A stretch of DNA of 64,000 bases from CALAED01 sp036378315 (GTDB taxonomy: Bacteria; Actinomycetota; Actinomycetes; Streptosporangiales; Streptosporangiaceae), in contig DASUWU010000030.1 of the NCBI GenBank assembly GCA_036378315.1, positions 1 to 64,000 of the forward strand, read 5' to 3'. The notes under the pieces were generated by a model that saw only the letters and a list, made by a program, of their open reading frames with translations, was not told the DNA's origin and ran no database searches. Numbering within the stretch: the first letter of the stretch is position 1; every line of letters starts with the position of its first letter. Positions 34,600 through 43,369 of the stretch are shown here, piece by piece. The position numbers and the translations under genes are program-made.

Positions 34600-35589
34600 C
34601 TAACACCTCCCCAACGATGCGAACTGATCGGCGATGCACCGCCGCCACACCTCGTGGGCGGGCACCTCACCCGGCACCGCCGGGCCCGTCGCCGCCGGCG
34701 CGGGACGGTTCTTGGTCGCGACATCGGCCGCCTCGGCGGCGGTCATGCCGCAGAACACCTGCGCCGCGAGCTCGGTGTGCGGCACGTCGAGACCGGCACG
34801 GCGCCGCGCCTCGGCCGCGAACGCGCAGCCCTGGGCCACCTGCGGCCGGAACTCGCCGGCGCGCGCGAAGAACCCGCGCAGCTCGGTCGCGCCGGCCCCG
34901 CCCGCGTAGGTGGCGGCGAGGCCGGCCCCGCTGAACAGGTCGGCGCGCCGCCGCGCGGGGAAACCCTCGATGAGATCGGCGACGACGCCGGCGTCCGCAC
35001 CGCCGACGAACCACAGCGCCCGGCCGATCCCCTGGTCGATGACGCGCGACGCGTACCAGCCCCCGGCCGGCCACGGGAAACCCGCGTGCTCGAACTGGTC
35101 GTGCACGTACCTGCGGGTGCGGAAGTACGCCTGGTGGAAGCCGTACCCGTCGAGGACCAGCCAGCGCAGCACCGGGTCGAGGCGGGGCGTGGGCCAGCGG
35201 AACCGCGGGAGCCTGGCCAGCGCCCAGCCGAGGCCGATGTACGCCATGTAGATGTGGTCGGCGCCCGGCCCGGCGAGGTAGCCGGCGAACCGCCGGCCGG
35301 TGCGCCGGCCGGCCGGGGACAGGCCGTCGACCACGGCGAACCCCATCGCGGCGCCCTCGTGCGCGAACCCGCGGAACCTGGCGGGCAGCCGGCCGAGCGG
35401 CTCGGCCACCTCCTCGGGCGACCGGGCCCGCGCCGCGCAGGCGTACCCGGTCAGGAAACTACGGCCAATCGTCTCCAGCAATTCTTGGGCAGCGGGATCC
35501 TTTATGTGGAAACCGCGCTTACTGAGCCGGACCGCCGCCGCACCGGGCGTGAGAATCCGGCTCCTGAGCATCCGCCAAATGCCTGCCAA
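34600..35589 (-). CDS. unbL: Enediyne protein UnbL (E3, DUF1702)
   Basis: 329 residues from TTG 35589; GAGGAGA is well placed for it, whereas ATG 35571 has a weaker site. Family landmarks: FHIKDPAAQELLETIGRSFLTGYA, FVYEG-type FAHEGAAMGFAVVDGL, HIYMAYIGLGWALARLPRFRW, LVLDGYGFHQAYF and DQGIGRALWFVGG. DUF1702/UnbL proteins are found only in or near enediyne cassettes. It heads the operon unbL-unbV-unbU-pksE-E10-flavin reductase. Function unknown. The promoter must lie in the 220 bp to 35809, where I see no motif. Confidence 0.93.
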   Translation of the reverse strand: MAGIWRMLRSRILTPGAAAVRLSKRGFHIKDPAAQELLETIGRSFLTGYACAARARSPEEVAEPLGRLPARFRGFAHEGAAMGFAVVDGLSPAGRRTGRRFAGYLAGPGADHIYMAYIGLGWALARLPRFRWPTPRLDPVLRWLVLDGYGFHQAYFRTRRYVHDQFEHAGFPWPAGGWYASRVIDQGIGRALWFVGGADAGVVADLIEGFPARRRADLFSGAGLAATYAGGAGATELRGFFARAGEFRPQVAQGCAFAAEARRRAGLDVPHTELAAQVFCGMTAAEAADVATKNRPAPAATGPAVPGEVPAHEVWRRCIADQFASLGRC

Positions 35590-35809
35590 CTGGTTCTCCT
35601 CACCCGCTCCGAGCCCGCCATACCGCGGCGTCGGAAAGGCACTCGAAAAAACCTGTCAGCCGATTGTGTAGCAATCCATAGAAGAGTGGAGCGGCTCATC
35701 TTCTCGGTCTGTGCGGTGCGCGGCCGGCGGCGCCGATGTTGGCGAGGACGCATTGCACGGGATGCGGGCACGCAATACCGAGGCGGCGGCGAGGAAGGCG
35801 GGCGTGCGG

Positions 35810-36652
35810 TCAGGAGGGAAAGCGCACGGCGCGCAGGAAGCCGAACAGCAGCCAGGGCCGGCGCCCACCGATGAGGACTTTGCCGGTGAGCACGGCGCGC
35901 AGCCGGCTGAGCCGGCCGAAAAGCATCAGGTTGAGGGTCACCGGGTCATACGAAACGCGAACGTCGATGTTCCGGCCCGGCTCGCCGAGGAACGCGTTGT
36001 GACCGCGGATGACCAGCACCGCGGGGGCGGTGTATTTGGACCGGAACTCCACCGCGATGCGCCGCTCGGGCGGGGGCTCGGCCCGTTCCTGCAGCCGCCC
36101 GAGGCCATGCCTGGCCAGGCCGCAGACGAACAGCTCCATGAACATGGCCGCGTCCGCCGGCGCCATTTCCCAGCGGGAACCTGTGGCGCGGGCGATGTCC
36201 CAGCCGTGAATCTGCAATTCGTTGACGAGGTGGGCGAGCAGGCCGCCGAGCGGGACCCGCGAGCCGCCGAGCCAGTCCACCGGCATTTCCGGGTCGAGGT
36301 CCTCGCTCGCCTGCAGCAGCCGGTCGATGTCCGCGCGCAGCCGCGCGGCCAGCCAGCGCGGGTCGCGCTCGATGAAATGCCGCAGGCAGTGATCGTTGAG
36401 CATCTCGACGGTGTCCACGGTCGTGGCCGCGAGCACGTCGGCGAGCCCGGGAACCGGCGGCGGATCGATGTCGGGGTTCAGCAGGTAGTGGTCTAACCAG
36501 GCCACGATGACGACGTGCGCGGCCGTGTCGGCCACCGACCAGTGCCTGGTCGCCATGACGCGGGCGTCCACTGCCTCGAGGAGAGCGGCGAACCGTTCTC
36601 CGGTCTCCCGGACGGCGGCTCGCGCCGCTCTCCATTGACCCTGCGTGATCAT
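35810..36652 (-). CDS. Mycothiol-dependent maleylpyruvate isomerase-like protein with SCP2 domain
   Basis: 280 residues from ATG 36652 (GGGGAGCG upstream). N-terminal DinB/MDMPI-N helical bundle with HWSVADTAAHVVIVAWLDHY and LLAHLVNELQIHGWDIARA, which gives the three-His metal-site pattern. The C-terminal 90 residues look like an SCP2-type lipid-binding domain (IAVEFRSKYTAPAVLVIRGH...VTLNLMLFGRLSRLRAVLTG). Such proteins often use mycothiol as cofactor for thiol transfer or isomerisation, which would fit a locus rich in sulfur genes. The reaction is unknown. Confidence 0.75.
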   Translation of the reverse strand: MITQGQWRAARAAVRETGERFAALLEAVDARVMATRHWSVADTAAHVVIVAWLDHYLLNPDIDPPPVPGLADVLAATTVDTVEMLNDHCLRHFIERDPRWLAARLRADIDRLLQASEDLDPEMPVDWLGGSRVPLGGLLAHLVNELQIHGWDIARATGSRWEMAPADAAMFMELFVCGLARHGLGRLQERAEPPPERRIAVEFRSKYTAPAVLVIRGHNAFLGEPGRNIDVRVSYDPVTLNLMLFGRLSRLRAVLTGKVLIGGRRPWLLFGFLRAVRFPS

Positions 36653-36774
36653 CACGCTCCCCGCGTCCACGACAGCGACGATAACGTCCGCGGCCGGCGT
36701 TTGTACATCGTCGTACGTCGTTTACCCGGACCGTCGACGACCGCGCGCGGCATTCCGCGCCGGCCATTTCGAGG

Positions 36775-37185
36775 CTATCCGCGAAGCGCGTTTACCGCGG
36801 GCACCGCCTTGGGCGGGATGACGGGCAGGCCGGCCTTTCTCCAGGCCTGGAAGCCGCCGGCCAGGTCGGTGGCCCTGTGCAGGCCGAGCAATCGCAGGGA
36901 GGCGGCGGCCAAAGACGAGGAGTAGCCCTCGTCGCACACTACGATCCAGGCGATGTCATGGTCGCTGGCCTCCGGTATGCGCCACGGGCATGCCGGGTCG
37001 AGACGCCATTCGAGATGGTTGCGTTCCACCAGGATCGCACCGGGGATCTCGCCGCCGGCCTCGCGTTGGAACTGCGGACGGGTGTCGACCAGCCGCGCCC
37101 CCTTGGAAACGGCGGCCGCGGCTTCCAACGGCTCGAGGCGGACCAGCCCGGAACGGGCCTCGGCTAGCAGTTCGTCGATGGTCAT
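36775..37185 (-). CDS. Single-domain rhodanese (sulfurtransferase)
   Basis: 136 residues from ATG 37185. Rhodanese fold: LVDTRPQFQREAGGEIPGAILVERNHLEW, then the active-site loop with Cys in VVCDEGYSSSLAAASLRLLG, and DLAGGFQAWRKAGLPV. The loop CDEGYSSS fits a persulfide-carrying rhodanese. Lies between the isomerase-like gene and the divergent AhpD-like gene. In this context it probably passes sulfane sulfur to an acceptor; thiosulfate detoxification is the alternative. Confidence 0.85.
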   Translation of the reverse strand: MTIDELLAEARSGLVRLEPLEAAAAVSKGARLVDTRPQFQREAGGEIPGAILVERNHLEWRLDPACPWRIPEASDHDIAWIVVCDEGYSSSLAAASLRLLGLHRATDLAGGFQAWRKAGLPVIPPKAVPAVNALRG

Positions 37186-37367
37186 CGGGCGATAGCCTTT
37201 TCTCGTCGGGCAATGCGGACATCGCGGGCAGGTGGTAGGCCGGGTTGGCGGTTCGGGCATCGCCACCGTAACGCGGCCGCGGCGAAGGGTTCGTACTGAC
37301 ATTTGCTCGCTCCGGCGCGCATCGACTGCGCGGATTCCCCACGTCGAATGCCGGAACCCAAAACTTG

Positions 37368-37385
37368 ACTACCTTTTTCTCAAGC
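37368..37385. promoter_or_regulatory. AT-rich 18-bp dyad
   Basis: ACTACCTTTTTCTCAAGC preceded by CTTG, 120 bp before the AhpD-like start at 37506 and 182 bp upstream of the rhodanese. Confidence 0.5.
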
Positions 37386-37505
37386 GGTCTCCTGGTAGCA
37401 CCGGCCGCTCCGCGTGGAACGCGATCGGACCGCCGCGCGGCCACGGAGCGGCACGAATCTGGAAATGGGCGCGCAGGGTGGCTGCGTGCCAAAAGGGAGC
37501 CGTCA

Positions 37506-38057
37506 ATGCCTTACATCTCCATGCCCCCCGAGCTCATGCCAGGTACCCCCGGTCTGATGCGGTACCGCCCGGAGACCGGCCGGCCGCTCAGCCAGCTGGC
37601 CGAGGTGCTGCTCCGCGACGCCCATTCGCTCAGCCGCGCGGACCGCGAGCTGATCGCGGCCCGCGTCTCCCAGCTGAACGACTGCAAGTTCTGCCTTTAC
37701 ACCCACAGCGAGGTCAGCGCCCAGCAGCACGACGAGGGCCGCGCGATGGTCGACAAGGTGCTGTCCGACCCGAGCAGCGCGCCGGTCTCGCCGAAGCTGA
37801 AGGCCCTGCTGACGATCGCCGACGCGGTGAAGGAGAGCGGCAACGCGGTCACCCAGGAGATGGTCGACACCGCGCGCGAGGCCGGTGCGACCGACACGGA
37901 GATCCACGACGCCGTCCTGATCGCCGCCGCCTTCTGCATGTACAACCGCTACTGCGACGGCCTGGGCGCCGTCGTCCCCGAGGACCCCTCCGCCTACATC
38001 CCGATGGCCGCCATGATCATCCGCGAGGGCTACAGCACCTGCGCGACGGGACACTGA
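37506..38057 (+). CDS. AhpD-like (carboxymuconolactone decarboxylase fold) peroxidase-related protein
   Basis: 183 residues from ATG 37506 (AAAAGGGAG upstream). The active-site signature NDCKFCLYTHSEVSAQQ holds the CxxC pair and His of AhpD-type alkyl-hydroperoxide reductases. A second conserved helix EIHDAVLIAAAFCMYNRYCDGLG follows. Such proteins reduce peroxides through a dithiol, or handle thiol redox partners. A dyad motif ahead of the gene ties it to the locus. It ends in a perfect terminator. Confidence 0.8.
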   Translation: MPYISMPPELMPGTPGLMRYRPETGRPLSQLAEVLLRDAHSLSRADRELIAARVSQLNDCKFCLYTHSEVSAQQHDEGRAMVDKVLSDPSSAPVSPKLKALLTIADAVKESGNAVTQEMVDTAREAGATDTEIHDAVLIAAAFCMYNRYCDGLGAVVPEDPSAYIPMAAMIIREGYSTCATGH

Positions 38058-38170
38058 CCGCACCGATCGTCCTGATCGCACCGATCGTCCTATCGGCCGC
38101 CGCCGCGAACGTCAGGTCCCCCGACCAACGTTCGCCGCGGCGGCCGATTCGCGCATCCAGGCGCTGGAAA

Positions 38171-38236
38171 GGCCGGCGAAGCCGGCCGGAAAAGAGCGGA
38201 CCGCCGCGGGGAGCGCCTGCCCCCGCGGCGGTCCGC
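38171..38236. terminator. Bidirectional terminator
   Basis: A 16-bp perfect stem (38196-38211 with 38221-38236, 9-nt loop), preceded by a smaller GGCCGGC-GAA-GCCGGCC hairpin. It lies between convergent genes. Confidence 0.85.
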
Positions 38237-38244
38237 TGCGGCGG

Positions 38245-39411
38245 TCAGCCGGCCCAGCGGCGCAGCCAGTCGGCCTCCTGCGCGCGCTTCTCGTTGTGGA
38301 AGGCGCGGGAGGGCTCGTGCAGCGTGACCACGGGCGCCGGTGACTCGAAGAAGAGACCCTCGCCCTTGGCCGACCGGCGATCGCCGATCTCGATGTAGCA
38401 CGAACCCCGGCCGTCGAACCGCAGGTCGGGTGCCGGGTATCCCAGGTGGCGGGCGACGCCGGCGGCCACCACCTCTGCCTCTCCCTCGGCGAAGACCGCG
38501 GCCTTGGGCAGCGGCTTGCCGTTCGGCAGCGTCAGCGCGGTGACGTCGCCGAGCGCCCACACACCGTCGAGCTCGGTCGCCAAGGTCGCGGCGTCCACCG
38601 GAACCCAACCCGCCTGGCTGAGCCCGAGATCGGCGACCACCCGCGGCGGGCGGTGCCGCGGCACCAGCGCGAGCACGTCGTAGCCCACGCGGCGGCCGTC
38701 GGCGAAGCACAGCTCCCGGCCGCCGGCGTCGACGGAGGCGACCGTCTGGCCGGGGTAGAACCCGATCTCGTGCTCCTTCAGCATGGCGACCAGGGCCTCG
38801 CCCACGGCCGGCCCGGCCACCGGCATCGGCAGCGGGTCGGGGGTGTAGGCATCGACCTGGAACGCCGGGCGGGCGGGGGCGCCGCGCAGCGCGTCCGCGG
38901 CCAGCATCGCCGCCTCGAACGGTGCCGCCGGGCACTTGAACGGGAGCCCGGCGATGGCGACGACGACGCGCCCGCCGGCGAACCGGTTGAGGTGCCGGCG
39001 GAGCGCCGCCGCGCCGTCCAGCGTGTAGAACTCGTGCGCGGCGCCGGCGCCGAGCGCCTCGGCGAATCCGGGGGTGCCGGCCGGATCGAGCTCGCTGCCG
39101 AGCGCGATGACCAGCGCGTCGTAGGAGAGCTCTCCCCCGCCGGTCTCGACGACGCGGCGGTCGGGCCGGATCGCGCGGACCTCGCCCCACACCAGCTCGA
39201 CGCCGGGCAGGGCGGCGGCGGACACGCGCACGCGCACGTCCTCGCGCCGCCGCCAGCCGCGGAGCACCCACAGTAACGACAGGCCGAGCGAGGCCTGGAA
39301 ATCCCGATCGACGAGGACGACCCTGTCCGCGTCCGGCAGCGTCCGCCGCAGGTGATGCGCGGTCAGCAGGCCGCCGACGCCCGCGCCGAGAACGGCGACT
39401 GTGCGAGGCAT
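38245..39411 (-). CDS. FAD/NAD-type flavoprotein like sulfide:quinone reductase
   Basis: 388 residues from ATG 39411 (AAAGGAG upstream). N-terminal FAD motif VAVLGAGVGGLLTAHHLRRTLP, a central GLPFKCPAAPFEAAMLAADAL region, and the C-terminal FAD motif ELDGVWALGDVTAL. The Cys in FKCPAAP corresponds to the redox cysteine of SQR/FCSD-type enzymes; other SQR cysteines are not obvious. It would oxidise sulfide or a persulfide-like substrate. It is the last gene of the operon with the ABC transporter and DsrE. Confidence 0.8.
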   Translation of the reverse strand: MPRTVAVLGAGVGGLLTAHHLRRTLPDADRVVLVDRDFQASLGLSLLWVLRGWRRREDVRVRVSAAALPGVELVWGEVRAIRPDRRVVETGGGELSYDALVIALGSELDPAGTPGFAEALGAGAAHEFYTLDGAAALRRHLNRFAGGRVVVAIAGLPFKCPAAPFEAAMLAADALRGAPARPAFQVDAYTPDPLPMPVAGPAVGEALVAMLKEHEIGFYPGQTVASVDAGGRELCFADGRRVGYDVLALVPRHRPPRVVADLGLSQAGWVPVDAATLATELDGVWALGDVTALTLPNGKPLPKAAVFAEGEAEVVAAGVARHLGYPAPDLRFDGRGSCYIEIGDRRSAKGEGLFFESPAPVVTLHEPSRAFHNEKRAQEADWLRRWAG

Positions 39412-39439
39412 CGTCGTGCTCCTTTCCGTGAATCGCCGG

Positions 39440-39793
39440 TCAGACGTTGATCGTTTGGTCGGCCCATTCGGTCCAGGCGGCAAGCTCCTTCATGGACGAC
39501 CGGTGGCTGCCTTTGACCAGGTCGTCCTCCTTGATGCCCCGGGCGTCCAGGCAACTGCCGCAGATCCCGACCGCGGCGCCGTGCTCGACCAGGCCCTGCA
39601 CCATCGTCTCGATGTTGTAAAAGCCGTTCGGCGTCTTCTGGTCGGCGCGGACGGAGGCCACCGCGTCGCCGATGAGAAACACCCGGACCTCGTTCTCACC
39701 GCCGGTGAGCAACTGCCGGGCCCAGCGCAGCCCGTTGTAGGTGCGCTCGGTGCCGTACGGCGGGTCGTGCAGCACGAACAGGAAATTCATCAT
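39440..39793 (-). CDS. DsrE/DsrF-like sulfur-relay protein
   Basis: 117 residues; ATG 39793 overlaps the permease stop (ATGA), so translation is coupled. DsrE fold: NFLFVLHDPPYGTERTYNGLRWARQLL, EVRVFLIGDAVASV, and the loop GICGSCLDARGI with two cysteines. DsrE-like proteins carry persulfide sulfur between partners. Its fusion into a transporter operon suggests that the imported compound contains, or is turned into, reduced sulfur or selenium. Confidence 0.85.
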   Translation of the reverse strand: MMNFLFVLHDPPYGTERTYNGLRWARQLLTGGENEVRVFLIGDAVASVRADQKTPNGFYNIETMVQGLVEHGAAVGICGSCLDARGIKEDDLVKGSHRSSMKELAAWTEWADQTINV

Positions 39794-40746
39794 GTTCTCC
39801 TAGCTGTGATTTGTATTGATCGACGGCGGGTGCCGGGGATCGCGTAGGAAACGGCGCCGACGCGGGCGCGGATCATCCGGGAGATCTGGTCGACCGCGGC
39901 GACGATCACGAAGACCGCGCAGATCAGCGTGGCCAGCTCTTGGTAGCGGAAGAGCCGCAGCGCGATGCCGAGCGCCTCACCGATGCCGCCGGCCCCGACG
40001 AAGCCCACGACGATCGAGCTGCGGATGTTGCATTCCCACTGGTAGAGCAGCTGCGAGACGAGGTTGGCCCTGGCCTGCGGCACCACCGCGAGCAGGGCGC
40101 AGGCGACGCGGGAGCCGCCGGTGAGCCGCATCGCCTCGACCGGCGCCGGGTCGACGGCCTCGAGCTGCTCGGAGCACAGCTTCGCGATGACGCCGGCCGA
40201 GTGCATCGCGATCGCGTACACGCCGGCCGTCGGGCCGAGCCCGACCGTCGCCACGAAGATCAGCGCCCACAGCAGCTCGTGCACGCTGCGCAGCGTGGTC
40301 GCCGCGACCCTGGCCAGGTTGGACAGCCAGCGCGGCGCGCCGACGTTGCCGGCGATGAGCAACGCCAGCGGCAGGCCGAGCGCGGCGCCCAGGACGAGGC
40401 TCGCGATGGAGATCTCCACGGTCTGCAGGGAGGCGGTGCCCAGCCGGCGCAGCAGGTCGGAGCCGAGATCCGGCGGCAGCAGGCCGCGCAGCATCCTGGC
40501 GGCGCCGTCCCGTCCGGCGAGCAGCGACCCCGGACCCACTCCCGTCTCGTACAGCGACCAGCCGCCGGCCGCGAGCCCGGCGAGGGCCATGGCCCGGTAC
40601 CAACCGCGCGACCTCGAGCCATCCCCCGGCGGCGCCGGCGGCCGCGGCCTTCCCGGCCAGAACCGGCGGGACCGGCCCGGCGCGTCGAGCGGCGCGGCAC
40701 CGGCCGGCGACGCGCCGGCCGGCGACGACGACGTGCCCGCGCTCAT
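39790..40746 (-). CDS. PhnE-like ABC transporter permease
   Basis: 318 residues from ATG 40746, overlapping the ATPase stop (ATGA). The first 50 residues are a Pro/Ala/Gly-rich cytoplasmic extension. Six or so membrane segments follow, including LQTVEISIASLVLGAALGLPLALLIAG and the EAA-type loop EAMRLTGGSRVACALLAVVPQA. This matches the phosphonate/phosphite permease family. The actual substrate is not settled by sequence; the coupled DsrE and flavoprotein argue for a sulfur or selenium compound. Confidence 0.85.
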   Translation of the reverse strand: MSAGTSSSPAGASPAGAAPLDAPGRSRRFWPGRPRPPAPPGDGSRSRGWYRAMALAGLAAGGWSLYETGVGPGSLLAGRDGAARMLRGLLPPDLGSDLLRRLGTASLQTVEISIASLVLGAALGLPLALLIAGNVGAPRWLSNLARVAATTLRSVHELLWALIFVATVGLGPTAGVYAIAMHSAGVIAKLCSEQLEAVDPAPVEAMRLTGGSRVACALLAVVPQARANLVSQLLYQWECNIRSSIVVGFVGAGGIGEALGIALRLFRYQELATLICAVFVIVAAVDQISRMIRARVGAVSYAIPGTRRRSIQITARRT

Positions 40747-41489
40747 GACACGGGCTCCGACGTCGTCTCGCCTCCATAGATCTGCTTCAGGTCGATCGCG
40801 TCCGCCCGGTCGCCGTCGAAGATCACCGCACCGTCCCGCAGCGCCACCACGCGGGGGAACCGCTGCGCGACGCTCAGGTCGTGGGTGGTGGCGACGAGCG
40901 TGGCCCCCGAGCTCTGCAGGTCGTCCAGCACGCGGCCGGCCCGGACCGGGTCGAGCCCCGACGTGCTCTCGTCGGCGAGCAGCAGCCGCGGCGCGCCGAA
41001 CAGCGCGCGGGCCACCGCGACCCGCTGCCGCTGCCCGCCGGACAGCCGCTCGACCGGCGCGGTCAGCACGTCCTCGATCTCGTGCCGCCGCGCGATCTCG
41101 GCGAGGCCGCCGGCGAACCGCCTGGGGACCTTGCCGAGCAGGACGGTTCCCCAGTCGCGCAGCCGCCATTCGTAGGAGACGGAGGCCAGGATGTTGGTGC
41201 GGGCGCTCAGCCCGTGGATCAGGTCGTCGCGCTGGCGGACGCACCCGATCGACCGGCGCAGCAGCATCAGCCCGGCGCGCGACCCGAACGGGTCGGCTCC
41301 GTCGACCCGCACCTCGCCCCGGTGCGGCACGACCGCCCCGACGATGACCCGAAGCAGCGTGGTCTTGCCGGCCCCGGACGGGCCCAGCACGGCGACCTGT
41401 TCTCCCTCGCCGAACGTCAGGTCGATCGCGGTCAGCACGGGCCGGCCGCCCAGCCTCACGTGGATGTCGTGCAGCTCGATGCGCATCAT
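40743..41489 (-). CDS. PhnC-like ABC transporter ATPase
   Basis: 248 residues from ATG 41489 (the next codon is also ATG). Walker A GPSGAGKTTLL, Q-loop CVRQRDDLI, signature LSGGQRQRVAVARAL, Walker B LLLADESTSGLD and H-loop THDL. The Walker B glutamate and D-loop are intact. The closest subfamily is PhnC, with a characteristic insert between Q-loop and signature (LRDWGTVLLGKVPRRFAGGL). It pairs with the permease and receptor on either side. Confidence 0.9.
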   Translation of the reverse strand: MMRIELHDIHVRLGGRPVLTAIDLTFGEGEQVAVLGPSGAGKTTLLRVIVGAVVPHRGEVRVDGADPFGSRAGLMLLRRSIGCVRQRDDLIHGLSARTNILASVSYEWRLRDWGTVLLGKVPRRFAGGLAEIARRHEIEDVLTAPVERLSGGQRQRVAVARALFGAPRLLLADESTSGLDPVRAGRVLDDLQSSGATLVATTHDLSVAQRFPRVVALRDGAVIFDGDRADAIDLKQIYGGETTSEPVS

Positions 41490-41502
41490 GGGCCCCGGCC
41501 GG

Positions 41503-42414
41503 TCAGCGTGCCGGCGTCAGCAGGCCCAGCCGCGCCGCGAGATCGTGGATCTCGGTGTAGTCGCTCGGGGAGACCTGGACGTACCGCTTGGCCCGCATCA
41601 GATCGAGCAGTGTCGGGTCGGACATCGAGGTGAACGCGCGCACCACCGCGCCGCGCGCCGCCGGGCCGAGCCCCTCCCTCGCCACCCACGGGTAGCCCAT
41701 GACCTTGTGCGTCTCGATCACCCGGAGCGCGTCCGCCGGCACCGACCCCTGCTTTTCCAGCCGGTGCAGGATGCGCAGCTCGATCCCGCCGGCGTCGACG
41801 CTGCCGTTGTAGACCGCCGCCGCCGTCGCGTCGTGGCCGCCGGTGAAGGTCACCTTCTTGAGCGGCGGGCACTGCGAGATGTCGTGGGTGCTGCAACGCA
41901 CGCCGGCCTGGTCCAGCATGGCCCGCGGATACAGGCTGCCCGAGGTCGAGCTCGGGTCGCCGAAGGCGAAGCTCGCGCGGGCCGCCACCAGATCCTTCGT
42001 GGACGTGAACGGGGAGGCCGATTTCACGATGACGGCGGAGAGGTACTCGCGGGTCCCGGTCTCGCGGTCCACCTCGGTCACGAGCGGCGTGATCCTGGCC
42101 TGCTGGGCCGCCTGCACGTAGGTGAGGCCGCCGAGGTAGGCGATGTCGATCTTCTTCGCGAGGAGCGCGGCCACCACGCCCGCGTAGTCGGAGGCGACGA
42201 AGAGCTCGACCTTGGTGCCGAGCCGCTTGCTGAGGTACTTGCGGAACGGCTCGTACTGGGCTCGCTGCTTGTCCGGGGAGACGTTGGGAACCACGCCGAC
42301 ATGGAAGGTGCTCGGCAATCCATTGGAGCTTTCCGCGGAACTGCGCCCGCAGCCTGCCATGGAAAGCAAAACCAGAACGGCAATGCCGATAGCTGTGAGC
42401 CGGTGCCGTACCAT
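41503..42414 (-). CDS. PhnD-like substrate-binding lipoprotein
   Basis: 303 residues with a lipobox (VLLSMAGCG, Cys22). Mature part: FHVGVVPNVSPDKQRAQYEPFRKYLSKRLGTKVEL, DIAYLGGLTYVQA and FAFGDPSSTSGSLYPRAML, all typical of PhnD/PtxB receptors. First gene of the transporter operon, with a strong 18-bp dyad 30 bp upstream. The CxxH-like stretch CSTHDISQCPPL is an insert that I cannot explain. Confidence 0.88.
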   Translation of the reverse strand: MVRHRLTAIGIAVLVLLSMAGCGRSSAESSNGLPSTFHVGVVPNVSPDKQRAQYEPFRKYLSKRLGTKVELFVASDYAGVVAALLAKKIDIAYLGGLTYVQAAQQARITPLVTEVDRETGTREYLSAVIVKSASPFTSTKDLVAARASFAFGDPSSTSGSLYPRAMLDQAGVRCSTHDISQCPPLKKVTFTGGHDATAAAVYNGSVDAGGIELRILHRLEKQGSVPADALRVIETHKVMGYPWVAREGLGPAARGAVVRAFTSMSDPTLLDLMRAKRYVQVSPSDYTEIHDLAARLGLLTPAR

Positions 42415-42443
42415 TTCCCACGCTCCTGCCCCTGCGTCGGATT

Positions 42444-42461
42444 ACTAATAACTAATATAGT
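42444..42461. promoter_or_regulatory. AT-rich 18-bp dyad
   Basis: ACTAATAACTAATATAGT; towards the gene it reads ACTATATTAGTTATTAGT. It lies 30 bp before the PhnD-like start, the same spacing as at 10747 and near that at 43838. Confidence 0.65.
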
Positions 42462-42623
42462 TATGATGGTCGCGACGGCGGCCGGGACTGTCAAGCACAC
42501 AATGCCCTGGCGATAACTCCAGAATTCTCTGGCCGGGCGGACCGATACGCGCCTTATCGGTCCCGGCCGCCGTCGTAGTGGATACGCTTTTTTGCAGGTG
42601 GAACCGGCTACCGATGGTTTTCG

Positions 42624-43361
42624 TCACGTTCCGCCGGCATCCATTAACCGGTGCTCGACCCAGTCGCGAAGGCGCACCGGTTCGGCGTCGAAGACGGCCT
42701 GCGGAACGGAAATAGGCGGGCCGGCCCTGAGAAACTCTGTTTCGTGTCCCGTCGGCGGCCTGGAGACCCTGATACGCAGCGGTAACGATTCTTGTCCCAC
42801 GCCGCGCTCCACGATTTCCCACCGGCGCACCGGCCGCCCGTCCCGTACGAAAATGCGCTCGACCACCATCGAGAGCTCAAGGTCGATCACCTCGTGCACG
42901 CGCAGTGTGGGCACGCTGTCCGGTCCCGCGTAGTGCAGCGTCCTCGTCGTCCCCGCCGGCCCGGCGTCGGCGGCCGGCCCGGCGTCGGCGGCCGGCAGGG
43001 CGCGCAGCCCCGGATGCGGCCAGGCCATGAGGTCGAGGTAGCCCACGTCCGTGAGGGGCAGGCAGTCGAACATCAACGCCTCGGCGACCTGCACCGGGCG
43101 GGCCATCGTGGGCAGGAAGGTCTGCACCCGGCACCCGCCCGGGTCCTCGTCGATCCGGACGTACGTGCCGAACAGCACCCGCGGCTCCATGACGAACAGC
43201 ATGGTCAGCGCGCTCGTCGGCGCCGTCAGGTCGAACCGGCGGGCCAGCAGGTACCGCATCGGGTTCTGCCCGATCGCGGCTTCCACGCCGAAGGCGTAGG
43301 AGGTGAGCCGGTCCGCCCACAGGTTGGGGCGGACCGGCCAGGCGGCGCGTACGTCGTTCAT
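42624..43361 (-). CDS. LolA/TP0789-like protein of unknown function, paralogue of the 50296 gene
   Basis: 245 residues, soluble, no signal peptide. It shares with the 50296 product LTSYxFxVEAAIGxxPMRYLxxRRF, a VQTFLPTMxRPV strand pair, DCLPLTDVGYLDLMAWxxPGL and a matching C terminus. The strand-rich pattern and the late 'LTDVGYLDL' loop recall LolA-type outer-membrane lipoprotein-sorting proteins, whose cavity binds acyl chains; this is a weak structural guess. A small AADAGP duplication (18 bp repeated at about 42953-42990) lengthens one loop. Eight bases separate it from the 43370 gene, so the two form an operon. Confidence 0.7.
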   Translation of the reverse strand: MNDVRAAWPVRPNLWADRLTSYAFGVEAAIGQNPMRYLLARRFDLTAPTSALTMLFVMEPRVLFGTYVRIDEDPGGCRVQTFLPTMARPVQVAEALMFDCLPLTDVGYLDLMAWPHPGLRALPAADAGPAADAGPAGTTRTLHYAGPDSVPTLRVHEVIDLELSMVVERIFVRDGRPVRRWEIVERGVGQESLPLRIRVSRPPTGHETEFLRAGPPISVPQAVFDAEPVRLRDWVEHRLMDAGGT

Positions 43362-43369
43362 CGGGGCCG

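Noticed and set aside
24351..35589. Ordinary PUFA-type or modular polyketide synthase
   Set aside because: The UnbL, UnbV, UnbU and E10 partners and the ACP and terminal PPT positions fit only the enediyne type.
32902..35874. 990-residue plus-strand frame over unbV and unbL
   Set aside because: Antisense shadow without domain character.
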